Position numbers and translations under genes: made by a program | Shown here: piece by piece, positions 53,889 to 62,831 of the stretch | Numbering within the stretch: position 1 is the stretch's first letter | Layout: each line of letters starts with the position of its first letter | Notes under the pieces: generated by a model | Seen by the model: only the letters and a program-made list of their open reading frames with translations | What the model was told of the DNA's origin: nothing | The model's database searches: none | DNA from: Herbaspirillum sp. WKF16 | GTDB taxonomy: Bacteria; Pseudomonadota; Gammaproteobacteria; Burkholderiales; Burkholderiaceae_D | Assembly (NCBI RefSeq): GCF_028993615.1 | Contig: NZ_CP118632.1 | Coordinates: 1,612,001-1,676,000 of the forward strand | Length of the DNA stretch: 64,000 bases | Direction: 5' to 3'

Positions 53889-55634
53889 ATGCGAAATCTG
53901 ACGGTTCGCTTCAGCCTGATGAGCGCGCTGGCGCTGTTTTCATGCATGATCGTGGTCGGCGCCGGCGTGGGCATCTTTGCCCTGGGACGGGCCAACGGGG
54001 CCACCGAGTACGTCCACCAGCTGGCCCAGCGCACATTGGTGATCAACGACGCCTACAAGGACACCACCCGCACTCGCGCGGCCCAGACCCGCGTCTATGC
54101 GACGGCGATGGAGAAGGGCGACCAGGCGGTGGCCGAGGCGGCCTACAAGAGCGCCCAGGCGAGCTACGAGCGCGGCCTGAAATTCGTCGATGAGTTTGCC
54201 AAGCTGCCCGACCTGGAGGGGCAGGATCCGGCAATCAGGACCGAATTGCTCGAGTCGGCCAAGATCCTCAACGATAACCTCAAGCAAGCCGATACCCTGC
54301 TCAAGGCCGGCGATGTCGCTGCCTATTCGGTGCTCAACACCAAGCAGATCAGCCCCAGCGGCACGCGTTTTTCCGTAGCGCTGGAGAAGTACCAGAAGCG
54401 CGCCATGGAGCTGAGCGACAAGGTCGCCGACGAGCGCAGCCGCGAGTACAACATGGTGGTCTGGCTGGTGGCGATCGGCCTGGTCGGCGCGATGATCCTG
54501 GTGCTGGTGGTGCACTTCATGCTGCGCAACATCGTCATCACGCCGCTGAACCGCGCGGTGCATTTGCTGGACCAGGTCGCCAACGGCGACCTCACCGCGA
54601 AGATCGAGGTGCACAGCACCAATGAGATCGGCCGCCTGTTCTCGGCCATCCGCAGCATGCAGCAGAGCCTGCTGGGCACCGTCGCCGGCGTGCGCGGCAG
54701 CTCCGAGAGCATCGACACCAGCGCCAAGGAAATCGCTGCCGGCAACCTCGACCTGTCCTCGCGCACCGAGCAGCAGGCCAGCTCGCTGGAAGAGACCGCG
54801 GCGTCGATGGAGCAACTGACCGGCACCGTGCGCCAGAACGCCGAGAACGCGATGCAGGCCAACCAGCTGGCGCACTCCGCTTCGACCACCGCCAGCAAGG
54901 GCGGCGAGGTGGTGTCGCAGGTGGTCGACACCATGCAGGCGATCAACGAGTCCTCGCGCAAGATCGTCGACATCATCAGCGTGATCGACGGCATCGCCTT
55001 CCAGACCAACATCCTGGCGCTGAATGCGGCGGTGGAAGCCGCGCGCGCCGGCGAGCAGGGCCGCGGCTTCGCGGTGGTGGCGTCAGAAGTGCGTTCGCTG
55101 GCGCAACGCTCGGCGGCGGCCGCCAAGGAAATCAAGGGCCTGATCGACAACTCGGTCGCCAAGGTCGAGGCCGGCAGCCAGCTGGTCGAGCAGGCCGGCA
55201 TGACGATGAGCGAGGTGGTCGACAGCGTGCAGCGCGTCACCGACATCGTCGGCGAGATCGCCGAGGCCAGCCGCGAACAGAGCACCGGCATCGAGCAGGT
55301 GAACCAGGCCATCACGCAGATGGACGAGGTGACCCAGCAGAACGCCGCGCTGGTGGAGCAGGCTGCCGCCGCCGCGCAGTCGCTGCAGGCGCAGGCCACC
55401 AAGCTGGTGGGCGCGGTCAGCATCTTCAAGATCGATGCGCATGCCGCCACCGTGACAGCGCGCCCGGCGCCGGCGGCCAGGCGCGCCGCCGCGCCGGTTG
55501 CCGCTCCTGCGCCCGTTGCCGCCGCGCCCAAGCCCGCAGCCGCAGCCGCGCCCAAGCTGCCGACGCCAGCCGCCAAGCCCGCCGCGGGCAGCAGCCGCGC
55601 CAAGGACGATAGCCAGGATTGGGAAGAGTTCTGA
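53889..55634 (+). CDS. Methyl-accepting chemotaxis protein (Tar/Tsr class)
   Basis: 581 residues: an N-terminal helix (about 8-30), a periplasmic four-helix ligand domain with RTLVINDAYKDTTRTRAAQTR (TarH-like), a second helix (about 194-214), a HAMP domain (ITPLNRAVHLLDQVANGDLT), methylation helices and the hairpin tip ISVIDGIAFQTNILALNAAVEAARAGEQGRGFAVVASEVR that binds CheA/CheW. An Ala/Pro linker ends in DWEEF, resembling the NWETF pentapeptide that tethers CheR. Its position suggests sensing of sugar diacids or a metabolite. GAGAGGGA precedes the ATG. Confidence 0.94.
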   Translation: MRNLTVRFSLMSALALFSCMIVVGAGVGIFALGRANGATEYVHQLAQRTLVINDAYKDTTRTRAAQTRVYATAMEKGDQAVAEAAYKSAQASYERGLKFVDEFAKLPDLEGQDPAIRTELLESAKILNDNLKQADTLLKAGDVAAYSVLNTKQISPSGTRFSVALEKYQKRAMELSDKVADERSREYNMVVWLVAIGLVGAMILVLVVHFMLRNIVITPLNRAVHLLDQVANGDLTAKIEVHSTNEIGRLFSAIRSMQQSLLGTVAGVRGSSESIDTSAKEIAAGNLDLSSRTEQQASSLEETAASMEQLTGTVRQNAENAMQANQLAHSASTTASKGGEVVSQVVDTMQAINESSRKIVDIISVIDGIAFQTNILALNAAVEAARAGEQGRGFAVVASEVRSLAQRSAAAAKEIKGLIDNSVAKVEAGSQLVEQAGMTMSEVVDSVQRVTDIVGEIAEASREQSTGIEQVNQAITQMDEVTQQNAALVEQAAAAAQSLQAQATKLVGAVSIFKIDAHAATVTARPAPAARRAAAPVAAPAPVAAAPKPAAAAAPKLPTPAAKPAAGSSRAKDDSQDWEEF

Positions 55635-55658
55635 CGCGCCGGCAACCGGGTGCAAACG

Positions 55659-55692
55659 AAAAAACCTCCGTCTTGCGACGGAGGTTTTTTTT
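55659..55692. terminator. Bidirectional intrinsic terminator between chemoreceptor and dehydrogenase genes
   Basis: Stem AAAAAACCTCCGTC/GACGGAGGTTTTTT (14 bp, TTGC loop) with T-runs on both strands. It serves the two converging genes. Confidence 0.92.
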
Positions 55693-55719
55693 CGTCCTGC
55701 CGGTGCGTCGTTACCGCGA

Positions 55720-57156
55720 TCAGGCTTGCGTGTACGAGGTCTTCACCGTGGTGTAGAACTCGGCGGCGTAGGTGCCTTGCTCGCGCGCGCCGTAGCTGGA
55801 ACCCTTGCGACCGCCGAAGGGCACGTGATAGTCGACGCCGGCGGTAGCGGTGTTGACCATCACCATGCCGGCCTGGGCGTGGCGCTTGAAGTGGGTGGCG
55901 TACTTCAGCGAGGTGGTGCAGATGCCCGAGGACAGGCCGAACTCGGTGTCGTTGGCCAGCTGCAGGGCGTGCTCGTAGTTGTCGGCCGGGATCACGGCGG
56001 CCACCGGGCCGAAGATTTCCTCGCGCGAGATGCGCATGTCGTTGTGGGCGTCGGCGAACAGGGCCGGCGCCATGTAGAAGCCCTCGGTCTCGCGCGCGAT
56101 GCGTTCGCCGCCGGAGACCAGCTTGGCGCCTTCATCGCGGCCGATGGCGACGTAGGACATGTCCTGATCCAGCTGCGACTGGTCGACCACGGGGCCGATG
56201 TGGGTCTCCTTTTGCAACGCGTGGCCGACCCTGACCTTGGCCAGCTGCTCGCGCGCGGCTTCGATGAAGCGCGGGTAGATGCCCTTCTCGACGATCAGGC
56301 GGCTCGACGCCGTGCAGCGCTGGCCGGTGGAGAAGAAGGCGCCTTGCACGGCGGCCGTGACGGCGACGTCGAGGTCGGCGTCGTTCAGCACCACCATCGG
56401 GTTCTTGCCGCCCATCTCCAGCTGGAACTTGGCCATGCGCGCAATCGCGCCCTGCGCCACGCGGTTGCCGGTGGCGACCGAGCCGGTGAAGGAGATGCCC
56501 GCCACGCGGCGGTCGTCGATGAAGCGTTGGCCGACCACCGAGCCGCGGCCCATGACCAGGTTGAAGACGCCCGCCGGGATGCCCGAGCGGCTGATGATGT
56601 CGGCGATGGCCCAGCCCGAGCCCGGCACCAGTTCTGCCGGCTTGAACACCACGGTGTTGCCGTAGGCCAGTGCCGGCGCGATCTTCCAGGCGGGGATGGC
56701 CAGCGGGAAGTTCCACGGCGCGATGATGCCGATCACGCCCAGCGGCTCACGGGTGATTTCCACATCCATGCCGGGGCGCACCGAAGCCAGCTTGTCGCCG
56801 CGGATGCGCAGCGCCTCGGCGGCGAAGAACTTGAAGATGTTGCCGGCGCGGGTGGCTTCGCCGATGCCTTCCGGCAGGGTCTTGCCTTCTTCGCGCGAGA
56901 GCAGGGCGCCCAGCTCTTCGCGGCGCGCCAGGATCTCGGCGCCGATCTTGTCCAGCGCATCGGCGCGAGCCTGGATGCTGCCGATGCTCCAGGCCGGGAA
57001 GGCCGCGTGGGCGGCGGCAATCGCGGTGTCGGTCTGGGCCGCATCGGCCTGGGCGTATTCGCCGATCACGTCCGACAGGTCGGAGGGATTGATGTTCTTG
57101 TTGACGCTGGCGCCTTGCAGCCATTCGCCGTTGATCAGGTTCGCAAACTGGGTCAT
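55720..57156 (-). CDS. Aldehyde dehydrogenase, probable 2,5-dioxovalerate (alpha-ketoglutarate semialdehyde) dehydrogenase
   Basis: 478 residues, class 3-like ALDH: IAPWNFPLAIPAWKIAPALA, FTGSVATGNRVAQ, catalytic Glu in LEMGGKNPMVVL, catalytic Cys in GQRCTASSRLIVE, EEIFGPVAAVI and FGGRKGSSYG. In the sugar-diacid route it oxidises the semialdehyde made by KdgD to 2-oxoglutarate. AAGGAG precedes the ATG at 57156. It lies 95 nt downstream of kdgD on the same strand, matching the pathway order. Succinate-semialdehyde dehydrogenase is the main alternative. Confidence 0.87.
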   Translation of the reverse strand: MTQFANLINGEWLQGASVNKNINPSDLSDVIGEYAQADAAQTDTAIAAAHAAFPAWSIGSIQARADALDKIGAEILARREELGALLSREEGKTLPEGIGEATRAGNIFKFFAAEALRIRGDKLASVRPGMDVEITREPLGVIGIIAPWNFPLAIPAWKIAPALAYGNTVVFKPAELVPGSGWAIADIISRSGIPAGVFNLVMGRGSVVGQRFIDDRRVAGISFTGSVATGNRVAQGAIARMAKFQLEMGGKNPMVVLNDADLDVAVTAAVQGAFFSTGQRCTASSRLIVEKGIYPRFIEAAREQLAKVRVGHALQKETHIGPVVDQSQLDQDMSYVAIGRDEGAKLVSGGERIARETEGFYMAPALFADAHNDMRISREEIFGPVAAVIPADNYEHALQLANDTEFGLSSGICTTSLKYATHFKRHAQAGMVMVNTATAGVDYHVPFGGRKGSSYGAREQGTYAAEFYTTVKTSYTQA

Positions 57157-57251
57157 TCGGTTCTCCTTGCGTTGTAATGAGGTGCGCGCGAGGGCGCGCA
57201 AATGCAAAAAAGGGCCGCAGTTTCCTGTGGCCCCTTGAGGGATGCGGCGGC

Positions 57252-58172
57252 TTATTGCGGGCCGAGCTTCTTGATCAGCGCCGCCAGCTCTTCGTGTTCT
57301 TGCGGCGTGCAGTCGGTCAGCGGGGTACGCACCGGGCCTGCGTCGTGGCCCACGATCTTGGCGCCGGCCTTGACGATGGAGACGGCATAACCGGCCTTGC
57401 GGTTGCGGATCTCCAGGTAGGGCAGGAAGAAGTCGTCGATCAGGCGGCCCACGGTGGCGTGGTCGTCCTTGGCGATCGCTTCGTAGAACTGCACGGCGGT
57501 CTTGGGGATGAAGTTGAACACGGCCGAGGAGTACACCGGCACGCCCAGCGCCTTGTAGGCGGCGGCATAGACTTCAGCGGTCGGCAGGCCGCCCAGGTAG
57601 GTGAAGCGGTCGCCCAGCTTGCGGCGGATGTGAACCATCGGCTCGATCTCGCCGACGCCGTCCTTGAAGCCGATCAGGTTGGGGCAGCGGTCGGCCAGCT
57701 TTTGCAGGGTTTCGGCATTGAGCTTGCATACCGCGCGGTTGTAGATGATGACGCCGAACTTGACCGATTTGCAGACTGCCTCGACGTGGGCAGCGATGCC
57801 GTCCTGGCTGGCTTCGGTGAGGTAGTGCGGCATCAGCAGGATGCCGTGCGCGCCCAGGCGTTCGGCTTCCTGCGCATAGGCGATGGCGGCGCGGGTGGAG
57901 CCGCCGGCGCCGGCGATGATGGGCACCTTGCCGCGGCAGGTCTCGACGGCGGTGCGGATGATGTCCGAGTACTCGCCCGGGACCAGCGAGAAGAATTCAC
58001 CCGTGCCGCCGGCGGCGAACAGGGCGCTGGCGCCGTATGGGGCCAGCCATTCCAGGCGCTCGATGTAGGTCTTCGGGCGGAAGTCGCCTTGCTCGTCGAA
58101 GTCGGTCAGCGGGAACGACAGCAGGCCGGAAGAAAGGATCTGTTTGAGGTCTTGGGGGGTGTACATGGACAT
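57252..58172 (-). CDS. kdgD: 5-dehydro-4-deoxyglucarate dehydratase (KdgD)
   Basis: 306 residues of the DapA/NAL aldolase superfamily. [18 protein letters not shown] and [16 protein letters not shown] are typical of KdgD. Tyr in [10 protein letters not shown] and the Schiff-base Lys in [13 protein letters not shown] complete the site. It dehydrates and decarboxylates 5-dehydro-4-deoxyglucarate to 2,5-dioxopentanoate. Start choice among ATGs at 58172 and 58166 or a TTG at 58184 is uncertain. Two candidate operators lie 60-95 nt upstream. It links garD (upstream step) with the following dehydrogenase. Confidence 0.92.
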   Translation of the reverse strand: MSMYTPQDLKQILSSGLLSFPLTDFDEQGDFRPKTYIERLEWLAPYGASALFAAGGTGEFFSLVPGEYSDIIRTAVETCRGKVPIIAGAGGSTRAAIAYAQEAERLGAHGILLMPHYLTEASQDGIAAHVEAVCKSVKFGVIIYNRAVCKLNAETLQKLADRCPNLIGFKDGVGEIEPMVHIRRKLGDRFTYLGGLPTAEVYAAAYKALGVPVYSSAVFNFIPKTAVQFYEAIAKDDHATVGRLIDDFFLPYLEIRNRKAGYAVSIVKAGAKIVGHDAGPVRTPLTDCTPQEHEELAALIKKLGPQ

Positions 58173-58233
58173 GGTTTCGCTCAACGCCGTAAGAATTGGA
58201 TGGATGAATCTGTGTTTTTTGTTTTTATGCTTC

Positions 58234-58248
58234 TATCCTAATAGGATA
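58234..58248. promoter_or_regulatory. Perfect palindrome upstream of kdgD
   Basis: TATCCTAATAGGATA, with 7-bp arms around one base. It lies about 62 nt before the kdgD start and adjoins the GTAC-type site, so a second regulator may act here, or the site may overlap the -10. Confidence 0.6.
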
Positions 58249-58250
58249 TC

Positions 58251-58268
58251 AGTCATCGTACAACATGA
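58251..58268. promoter_or_regulatory. Candidate GntR operator 3 upstream of kdgD
   Basis: The segment ends in TCGTACAACATGA, identical over 13 nt to operator 1 at 49031-49048; the left arm is degenerate. It connects the kdgD-dehydrogenase pair to the transporter-garD operon. Confidence 0.62.
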
Positions 58269-58333
58269 GATTGCAGAAATCCAGCACTTTTTGTGGCGTG
58301 GTTGTTGCGGCGAAGCGAGGCGGGGTGTTTATC

Positions 58334-58367
58334 GCCGGGGGGCGGCCGGCTTGCGGCCGCCCCCGGC
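58334..58367. terminator. GC-rich hairpin downstream of the GntR gene
   Basis: Long stem of GCCGGGGGGCGGCC type with a 7-nt loop. No T-run on the minus strand, so at best a weak terminator for gntR. Confidence 0.4.
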
Positions 58368-58390
58368 AGGAGAAGAGGGCGAGGGGGTGC

Positions 58391-59161
58391 TCAGGAGGTC
58401 GGCGCCACGGCGCCCGATTCGGCTTCCTGCTGCGCGCGGCGCAGGCGCTCGCGGCTGTTGGTGAGGTGGTTGCGCATGGCGGCGCGCGCGGCTTCGGTGT
58501 CGCCGCGGGCGATGGCTTCGTAGATGTCCTCGTGCTCGCGCTGCACGCGGTCCAGGTAGCTGGCCTGCTGGTCGTGCGCCAGCTCCGCCGTGTTGAGGCG
58601 CTTGCGCGGGATCACGCCCATGCCGAGGTGGCTGATGATCTCGATGAAATAGCGGTTGCCGGTGGCGTTGGCGATCGAGAAGTGGAAGCGGAAGTCCGGA
58701 CCCACGGTGTCGCCGCCGGCCAACTGGTTCTCGCGGAAGGCATCCAGCGCCTCGCGGATCTCGCGCAGTTGCTCCTCGGTGCGCCGCGCCGCAGCCAGGC
58801 CCGCAGTCTCGGTCTCCAGGCTGATGCGCAGCTCCAGCAGCGCCAGCAGGTCGCGCATGGTGGTGATGGTGGCCGGGTCGATGTTGATGTTGGAACCCTT
58901 CTTGACCTCCAGCACGAAGGTGCCGATGCCGTGCCGGGTCTCGACCAGGCCGGCCGCCTGCAGGCGTGAGATGGCCTCGCGCACCACGGTGCGGGAGACG
59001 CCCTGGCTCTGCATGATCTCGGACTCGGTCGGCAGCTTGTCTCCGGGCTGCAGGCTGCCCTTGGCGATCATTTCGGTCAGCGCGGCCACCACTTCCTGCG
59101 ACAGGCTTTGGGTCTTGCGGCGCGGGCGCAGCAGCGGGTTGGGGGTATCGCTTACATCCAT
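58391..59161 (-). CDS. GntR family (FadR subfamily) regulator of sugar-diacid genes
   Basis: 256 residues: an N-terminal winged helix (GSLQPGDKLPTESEIMQSQG, VSRTVVREAISRLQAAGLVE, RHGIGTFV) and a C-terminal FCD domain with metal-site residues in DFRFHFSIANATGN and VQREHEDIYEAI. Such regulators of glucarate/galactarate genes are released from DNA by a pathway acid. It lies behind kdgD on the same strand, separated by a 218-nt gap. The shared GTAC-centred motifs are its likely sites. Confidence 0.88.
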   Translation of the reverse strand: MDVSDTPNPLLRPRRKTQSLSQEVVAALTEMIAKGSLQPGDKLPTESEIMQSQGVSRTVVREAISRLQAAGLVETRHGIGTFVLEVKKGSNINIDPATITTMRDLLALLELRISLETETAGLAAARRTEEQLREIREALDAFRENQLAGGDTVGPDFRFHFSIANATGNRYFIEIISHLGMGVIPRKRLNTAELAHDQQASYLDRVQREHEDIYEAIARGDTEAARAAMRNHLTNSRERLRRAQQEAESGAVAPTS

Positions 59162-59374
59162 GTCGTTGTAATTGAAGTGCGGCGCGGGATCGCTTCGATC
59201 TTGTGGTTTTTCAGCCGCTCCGCGGGCCGCCAGATGAAAAAGTGTTTGGACATCTTACCAGATCGATAAACGGCAATCGAACGGAAATGCCGGAGGGAAG
59301 CGTGAAATTGGCGCGATTTCGACATATGGCGCCAACTGCCGGCTTGATTTTCCTGTTTCGGCCCAATTTGGTAC

Positions 59375-59403
59375 CTGACAGATTTACTCGGGTTTGATAT
59401 ACT
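59375..59403 (+). promoter_or_regulatory. Promoter of the isc operon
   Basis: -35 CTGACA (59375-59380), 17-nt spacer, -10 TATACT (59398-59403), giving a start near 59410 and a leader of about 55 nt before iscR. Confidence 0.75.
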
Positions 59404-59423
59404 TGACTCAAATATTCGGGAAT
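59399..59423. promoter_or_regulatory. IscR type 1 binding site overlapping the isc promoter
   Basis: The left half ATACTTGACT matches the type 1 half-site; after CAAA the right half TATTCGGGAAT matches loosely (two or three changes). The site overlaps the -10 and start point, the place for repression by holo-IscR. Confidence 0.72.
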
Positions 59424-59464
59424 TCAGGGAATCAAGATCCACTTGTTTCTGGAGCAAGGAATTC

Positions 59465-59959
59465 ATGCGTCTCACCACCAAAGGCCGTTTTGCCGTGACT
59501 GCGATGATCGACCTGGCTTTGCGCCAGGGCAACGGTCCCGTCACGCTGTCCGCGATCAGCGAGCGCCAGGAAATTTCTTTATCATATCTGGAGCAGCTGT
59601 TCGGCAAGCTGCGTCGCCACCAGATCGTCGAGTCCGTACGCGGCCCCGGCGGCGGCTACAACCTGGCGCGCAAGGCGGCCGATGTGTCGGTGGCCGACAT
59701 CATCATTGCCGTCGATGAGCCCCTCGATGCGACCCAGTGCGGCGGCAAGGAAAATTGCCACAGCGCGGCCCATCCCGGCGGCACGCGCTGCATGACGCAC
59801 GACCTGTGGTCGACCCTGAACGAGAAGATGGTCGAGTACCTGGATTCCGTTTCGCTGCAGGACCTGGTCGACCAGCAGAAAGAACACAAGTCGGCGGACG
59901 CCCGTCCGGCCGACAAGCAGAGCGTGGTGGTGATGCACCGCCCGCAAGCCGCAGCCTGA
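59465..59959 (+). CDS. iscR: Iron-sulfur cluster assembly regulator IscR (Rrf2 family)
   Basis: 164 residues: [20 protein letters not shown], the recognition helix [20 protein letters not shown] with the [13 protein letters not shown] wing, and 2Fe-2S ligands Cys92, Cys98, Cys109 and His112 in MTHDLW. The loop between the second and third Cys (10 residues) is longer than in E. coli (5). With a cluster it represses this operon through the type 1 site. AAGGA precedes the ATG. Confidence 0.96.
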   Translation: MRLTTKGRFAVTAMIDLALRQGNGPVTLSAISERQEISLSYLEQLFGKLRRHQIVESVRGPGGGYNLARKAADVSVADIIIAVDEPLDATQCGGKENCHSAAHPGGTRCMTHDLWSTLNEKMVEYLDSVSLQDLVDQQKEHKSADARPADKQSVVVMHRPQAAA

Positions 59960-59978
59960 TTTTGGAGCAAGAACACAT

Positions 59979-61232
59979 ATGAACGCACCTCTCGAAAAAA
60001 GCCTGCTGGAGACCATCAAGGCTCCGCACTTCCCGATCTACATGGACTACTCGGCCACGACCCCGGTCGATCCGCGCGTGGCCGACAAGATGATCCCGTA
60101 CCTGCGCGAGCAGTTCGGCAATCCGGCGTCGCGCAGCCACATGTACGGCTGGACGGCCGAGAAGGCCGTGGAAGAGGCGCGCGAGGAAGTCGCCAAGCTG
60201 GTCAACGCCGATTCGCGTGAGATCATCTGGACCTCCGGCGCCACCGAGAGCAACAACCTCGCCATCAAGGGCGCGGCGCAGTTCTATAAAACCAAGGGTA
60301 AGCACATCATCACGGTCAAGACCGAGCACAAGGCCGTGCTGGACACTTTCCGTGAGCTGGAGCGCGTGGGCTTCGAAGCCACCTACCTGCAGCCGCAGGA
60401 CAACGGCCTGGTGACGGTCGAGCAGATCGCCGCCGCCGTGCGTCCGGACACCATCCTGGTCTCCGTGATGCTGGTCAACAATGAAATCGGCGTGATCCAG
60501 CCGGTGCCGGAGATCGGCGAGTTCTGCCGCTCCAAGGGCATCGTGTTCCACTGCGACGCCGCCCAGGCCACAGGCAAGGTCAAGATCGACCTGGAGAACT
60601 GGAAGGTCGACCTGATGAGCTTCTCGGCCCACAAGACCTACGGCCCCAAGGGCATCGGCGCGCTGTACGTGCGCCGCAAGCCGCGCGTGCGCATCGAGGC
60701 GCAGATGCACGGCGGCGGCCATGAGCGCGGCCTGCGCTCTGGCACCCTGGCCACGCACCAGATCGTCGGCATGGGCGAAGCCTTCCGCATCGCCCGCGAG
60801 GAAATGGACAGCGAGCTGGCCCACATCCGCGCGATGCGCGACCGCCTGGCCAAGGGCCTGCAGGAGATCGAGGAAACCTACATCAACGGCGACATGGAAC
60901 ACCGCGTGCCGCACAACCTGAACGTGAGCTTCAACTACGTCGAGGGCGAGTCGCTGATCATGGCGATCAAGGACATCGCCGTGTCCTCCGGCTCGGCCTG
61001 CACCTCGGCCAGCCTGGAGCCGTCCTACGTGCTGCGCGCGCTGGGCCGCAGCGACGAACTGGCGCACAGCTCGATCCGTTTCACCATCGGCCGCTTCACG
61101 ACCGAGGAAGATATCGATTTCACCGTCGACCTGATCAAGGGCAAGGTCGCCAAGCTGCGTGAACTGTCCCCGCTGTGGGACATGTACAAGGACGGCGTCG
61201 ACATTTCCACGATCCAGTGGGCGGCCCACTAA
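59979..61232 (+). CDS. iscS: Cysteine desulfurase IscS
   Basis: 417 residues, with a 13-residue N-terminal extension relative to E. coli IscS. Key sites: [33 protein letters not shown], Lys219 in [12 protein letters not shown] (PLP) and Cys341 in [17 protein letters not shown], which carries the persulfide. It supplies sulfur to IscU. It lies 19 nt after iscR, preceded by TTGGAGCAAG. Confidence 0.97.
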   Translation: MNAPLEKSLLETIKAPHFPIYMDYSATTPVDPRVADKMIPYLREQFGNPASRSHMYGWTAEKAVEEAREEVAKLVNADSREIIWTSGATESNNLAIKGAAQFYKTKGKHIITVKTEHKAVLDTFRELERVGFEATYLQPQDNGLVTVEQIAAAVRPDTILVSVMLVNNEIGVIQPVPEIGEFCRSKGIVFHCDAAQATGKVKIDLENWKVDLMSFSAHKTYGPKGIGALYVRRKPRVRIEAQMHGGGHERGLRSGTLATHQIVGMGEAFRIAREEMDSELAHIRAMRDRLAKGLQEIEETYINGDMEHRVPHNLNVSFNYVEGESLIMAIKDIAVSSGSACTSASLEPSYVLRALGRSDELAHSSIRFTIGRFTTEEDIDFTVDLIKGKVAKLRELSPLWDMYKDGVDISTIQWAAH

Positions 61233-61312
61233 ACCAGGATTCTGCCAGCCGCCGCTAGCAAGCTTGAACAACAGATGCTGGTGGCGGTGAAACATCTTCA
61301 AGGAGCAAGAAC

Positions 61313-61714
61313 ATGTCTTATTCGGAAAAAGTACTCGACCACTACGAGAACCCGCGCAACGTCGGCGCCTTTGAAAAGGGCGACGAGACCGTCGGCACCG
61401 GCATGGTTGGCGCGCCGGCCTGCGGCGACGTGATGAAGCTGCAGATCAAGGTCGGCGCCGACGGCGTGATCCAGGACGCCAAGTTCAAGACCTACGGCTG
61501 CGGCTCGGCGATCGCTTCCTCTTCGCTGGTGACCGAATGGGTCAAGGGCAAGACCCTGGACGAGGCGCTGTCGATCAAGAACACCCAGATCGCCGAAGAA
61601 CTGGCGCTGCCGCCGGTGAAGATCCACTGCTCGATCCTGGCCGAAGACGCCATCAAGGCCGCCGTGCAGGACTACAAGGCCAAGCGCGGCGTCGAACAGA
61701 AGGAAGCTGCCTGA
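61313..61714 (+). CDS. iscU: Iron-sulfur cluster scaffold IscU
   Basis: 133 residues with Cys37 (APACGDVM), Cys63 ([11 protein letters not shown]) and Cys106 ([11 protein letters not shown]) at the same numbers as E. coli, and the chaperone motif LPPVK recognised by HscA. Clusters form here from IscS sulfur. AAGGAGCAAGAAC precedes the ATG. Confidence 0.97.
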   Translation: MSYSEKVLDHYENPRNVGAFEKGDETVGTGMVGAPACGDVMKLQIKVGADGVIQDAKFKTYGCGSAIASSSLVTEWVKGKTLDEALSIKNTQIAEELALPPVKIHCSILAEDAIKAAVQDYKAKRGVEQKEAA

Positions 61715-61772
61715 TTCACATCGGGCATCGGCATCTGCGCACATCGTTTTTGACAGCAGCAAGGCAGGCATC

Positions 61773-62096
61773 ATGGCAATCACATTGACAGAGAAGGCAG
61801 CAAAACACATCAGCCGGTACATGGAGCGCCGCGGCAAGGGCATCGGCCTGCGCCTGGGCGTGCGCACCACCGGCTGCTCGGGCCTGGCGTACAAGCTCGA
61901 GTATGTGGATGAGCAGGTGTCCGAGGACACCGTGTTCGAATCGCACGGCGTGCGCGTCTTCGTCGATCCCAAGAGCCTGCCCTACATCGACGGCACCGAG
62001 CTGGACTTCGCGCGCGAAGGCTTGAACGAGGGGTTCAAGTTTCAGAACCCGAACGTCAAGGACGAGTGCGGCTGCGGCGAAAGCTTCCGCATCTGA
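61773..62096 (+). CDS. iscA: A-type iron-sulfur carrier IscA
   Basis: 107 residues with Cys35 ([10 protein letters not shown]), Cys99 and Cys101 (ECGCGESF), identical in position to E. coli. It carries iron or clusters to target proteins. A gap of 189 nt with a terminator follows before hscB, so part of the transcripts may end here. Confidence 0.96.
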   Translation: MAITLTEKAAKHISRYMERRGKGIGLRLGVRTTGCSGLAYKLEYVDEQVSEDTVFESHGVRVFVDPKSLPYIDGTELDFAREGLNEGFKFQNPNVKDECGCGESFRI

Positions 62097-62246
62097 TGTT
62101 GGTTTTTGCCGCGCGGCGCGCGTCGCCTCGCGGCCAGTGCTTAGCCGAATCCCGTGACAGCCCTGCGATCGTCGTTCGATGCACCGCCCGGGAAGGATGG
62201 CGGATGATGCGAAGAGCGCCGTCTTGCTCGCAGTCGTTGATGTGCC

Positions 62247-62280
62247 AAGCCTGTTGAAGTCCGACAGGCTTTTTATTTTT
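62247..62280 (+). terminator. Intrinsic terminator inside the isc operon, before hscB
   Basis: Perfect 8-bp stem AAGCCTGT/ACAGGCTT, 9-nt loop, then TTTATTTTT. It ends 6 nt before the hscB start, so it also occupies the place of a ribosome site. Confidence 0.75.
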
Positions 62281-62285
62281 CAGCC

Positions 62286-62801
62286 ATGCAAAACCATTTC
62301 GACCTGTTCCAGTTGCCGCAGCGCTTCGCCGTCGACACCCGCGCGCTGGAGCAGGCTTATCACCGCGTGCAGGGCCAGGCCCACCCGGACAAGTTCGCCC
62401 ATGCCAGCGACGCCGAGAAGCGCGTGGCGATGCAATGGGCCACGCGCGCCAACGAGGCCTACCAGACCCTGAAGAGCCCGCTGCGCCGTGCGCGCTACCT
62501 GTGCGAGCTCAACGGCGTTGACCTGCAGACGGAGTCGAACACGGCCATGGCGCCGGGCTTCCTGATGCAGCAGATGGAGTGGCGCGAGATGCTCGACGAA
62601 GCCCGCGCCGCCAAGGACCTGGACGCGCTGGAGCGACTCAACGCCGAGCTGCTGGCCGGGAAGAAGGCCGAGATCGGGCGCATCGAGGCGCTGCTGGACG
62701 GCGGCGACTACGCGCAGGCCGGCCAGCTGGTGCGCCAGCTGATGTTCCTCGACAAGTTCGGCGCCGAGATCGGCGACGCCTTCGCGCTGATCGAAGGCTG
62801 A
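62286..62801 (+). CDS. hscB: Co-chaperone HscB (J-domain)
   Basis: 171 residues: an N-terminal J-domain (HFDLFQLPQRFAVDTRALEQ, HPDKF with the HPD motif near residue 36) and a C-terminal three-helix bundle (QQMEWREMLDEARAAKDLDA) that binds IscU. It delivers IscU to HscA. No Shine-Dalgarno sequence is visible; the ATG follows the T-run of the upstream terminator. Confidence 0.95.
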   Translation: MQNHFDLFQLPQRFAVDTRALEQAYHRVQGQAHPDKFAHASDAEKRVAMQWATRANEAYQTLKSPLRRARYLCELNGVDLQTESNTAMAPGFLMQQMEWREMLDEARAAKDLDALERLNAELLAGKKAEIGRIEALLDGGDYAQAGQLVRQLMFLDKFGAEIGDAFALIEG

Positions 62802-62831
62802 TCCGCGCTTAGCCCCTACTGAGAACCCCCC

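Larger units (their letters stand above)
59162..59464. other. Intergenic region, divergent gntR and iscR
   Basis: 303 nt. The iscR-proximal half holds the promoter and IscR site at 59375-59423. The gntR-proximal half shows no clear element. Confidence 0.6.
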
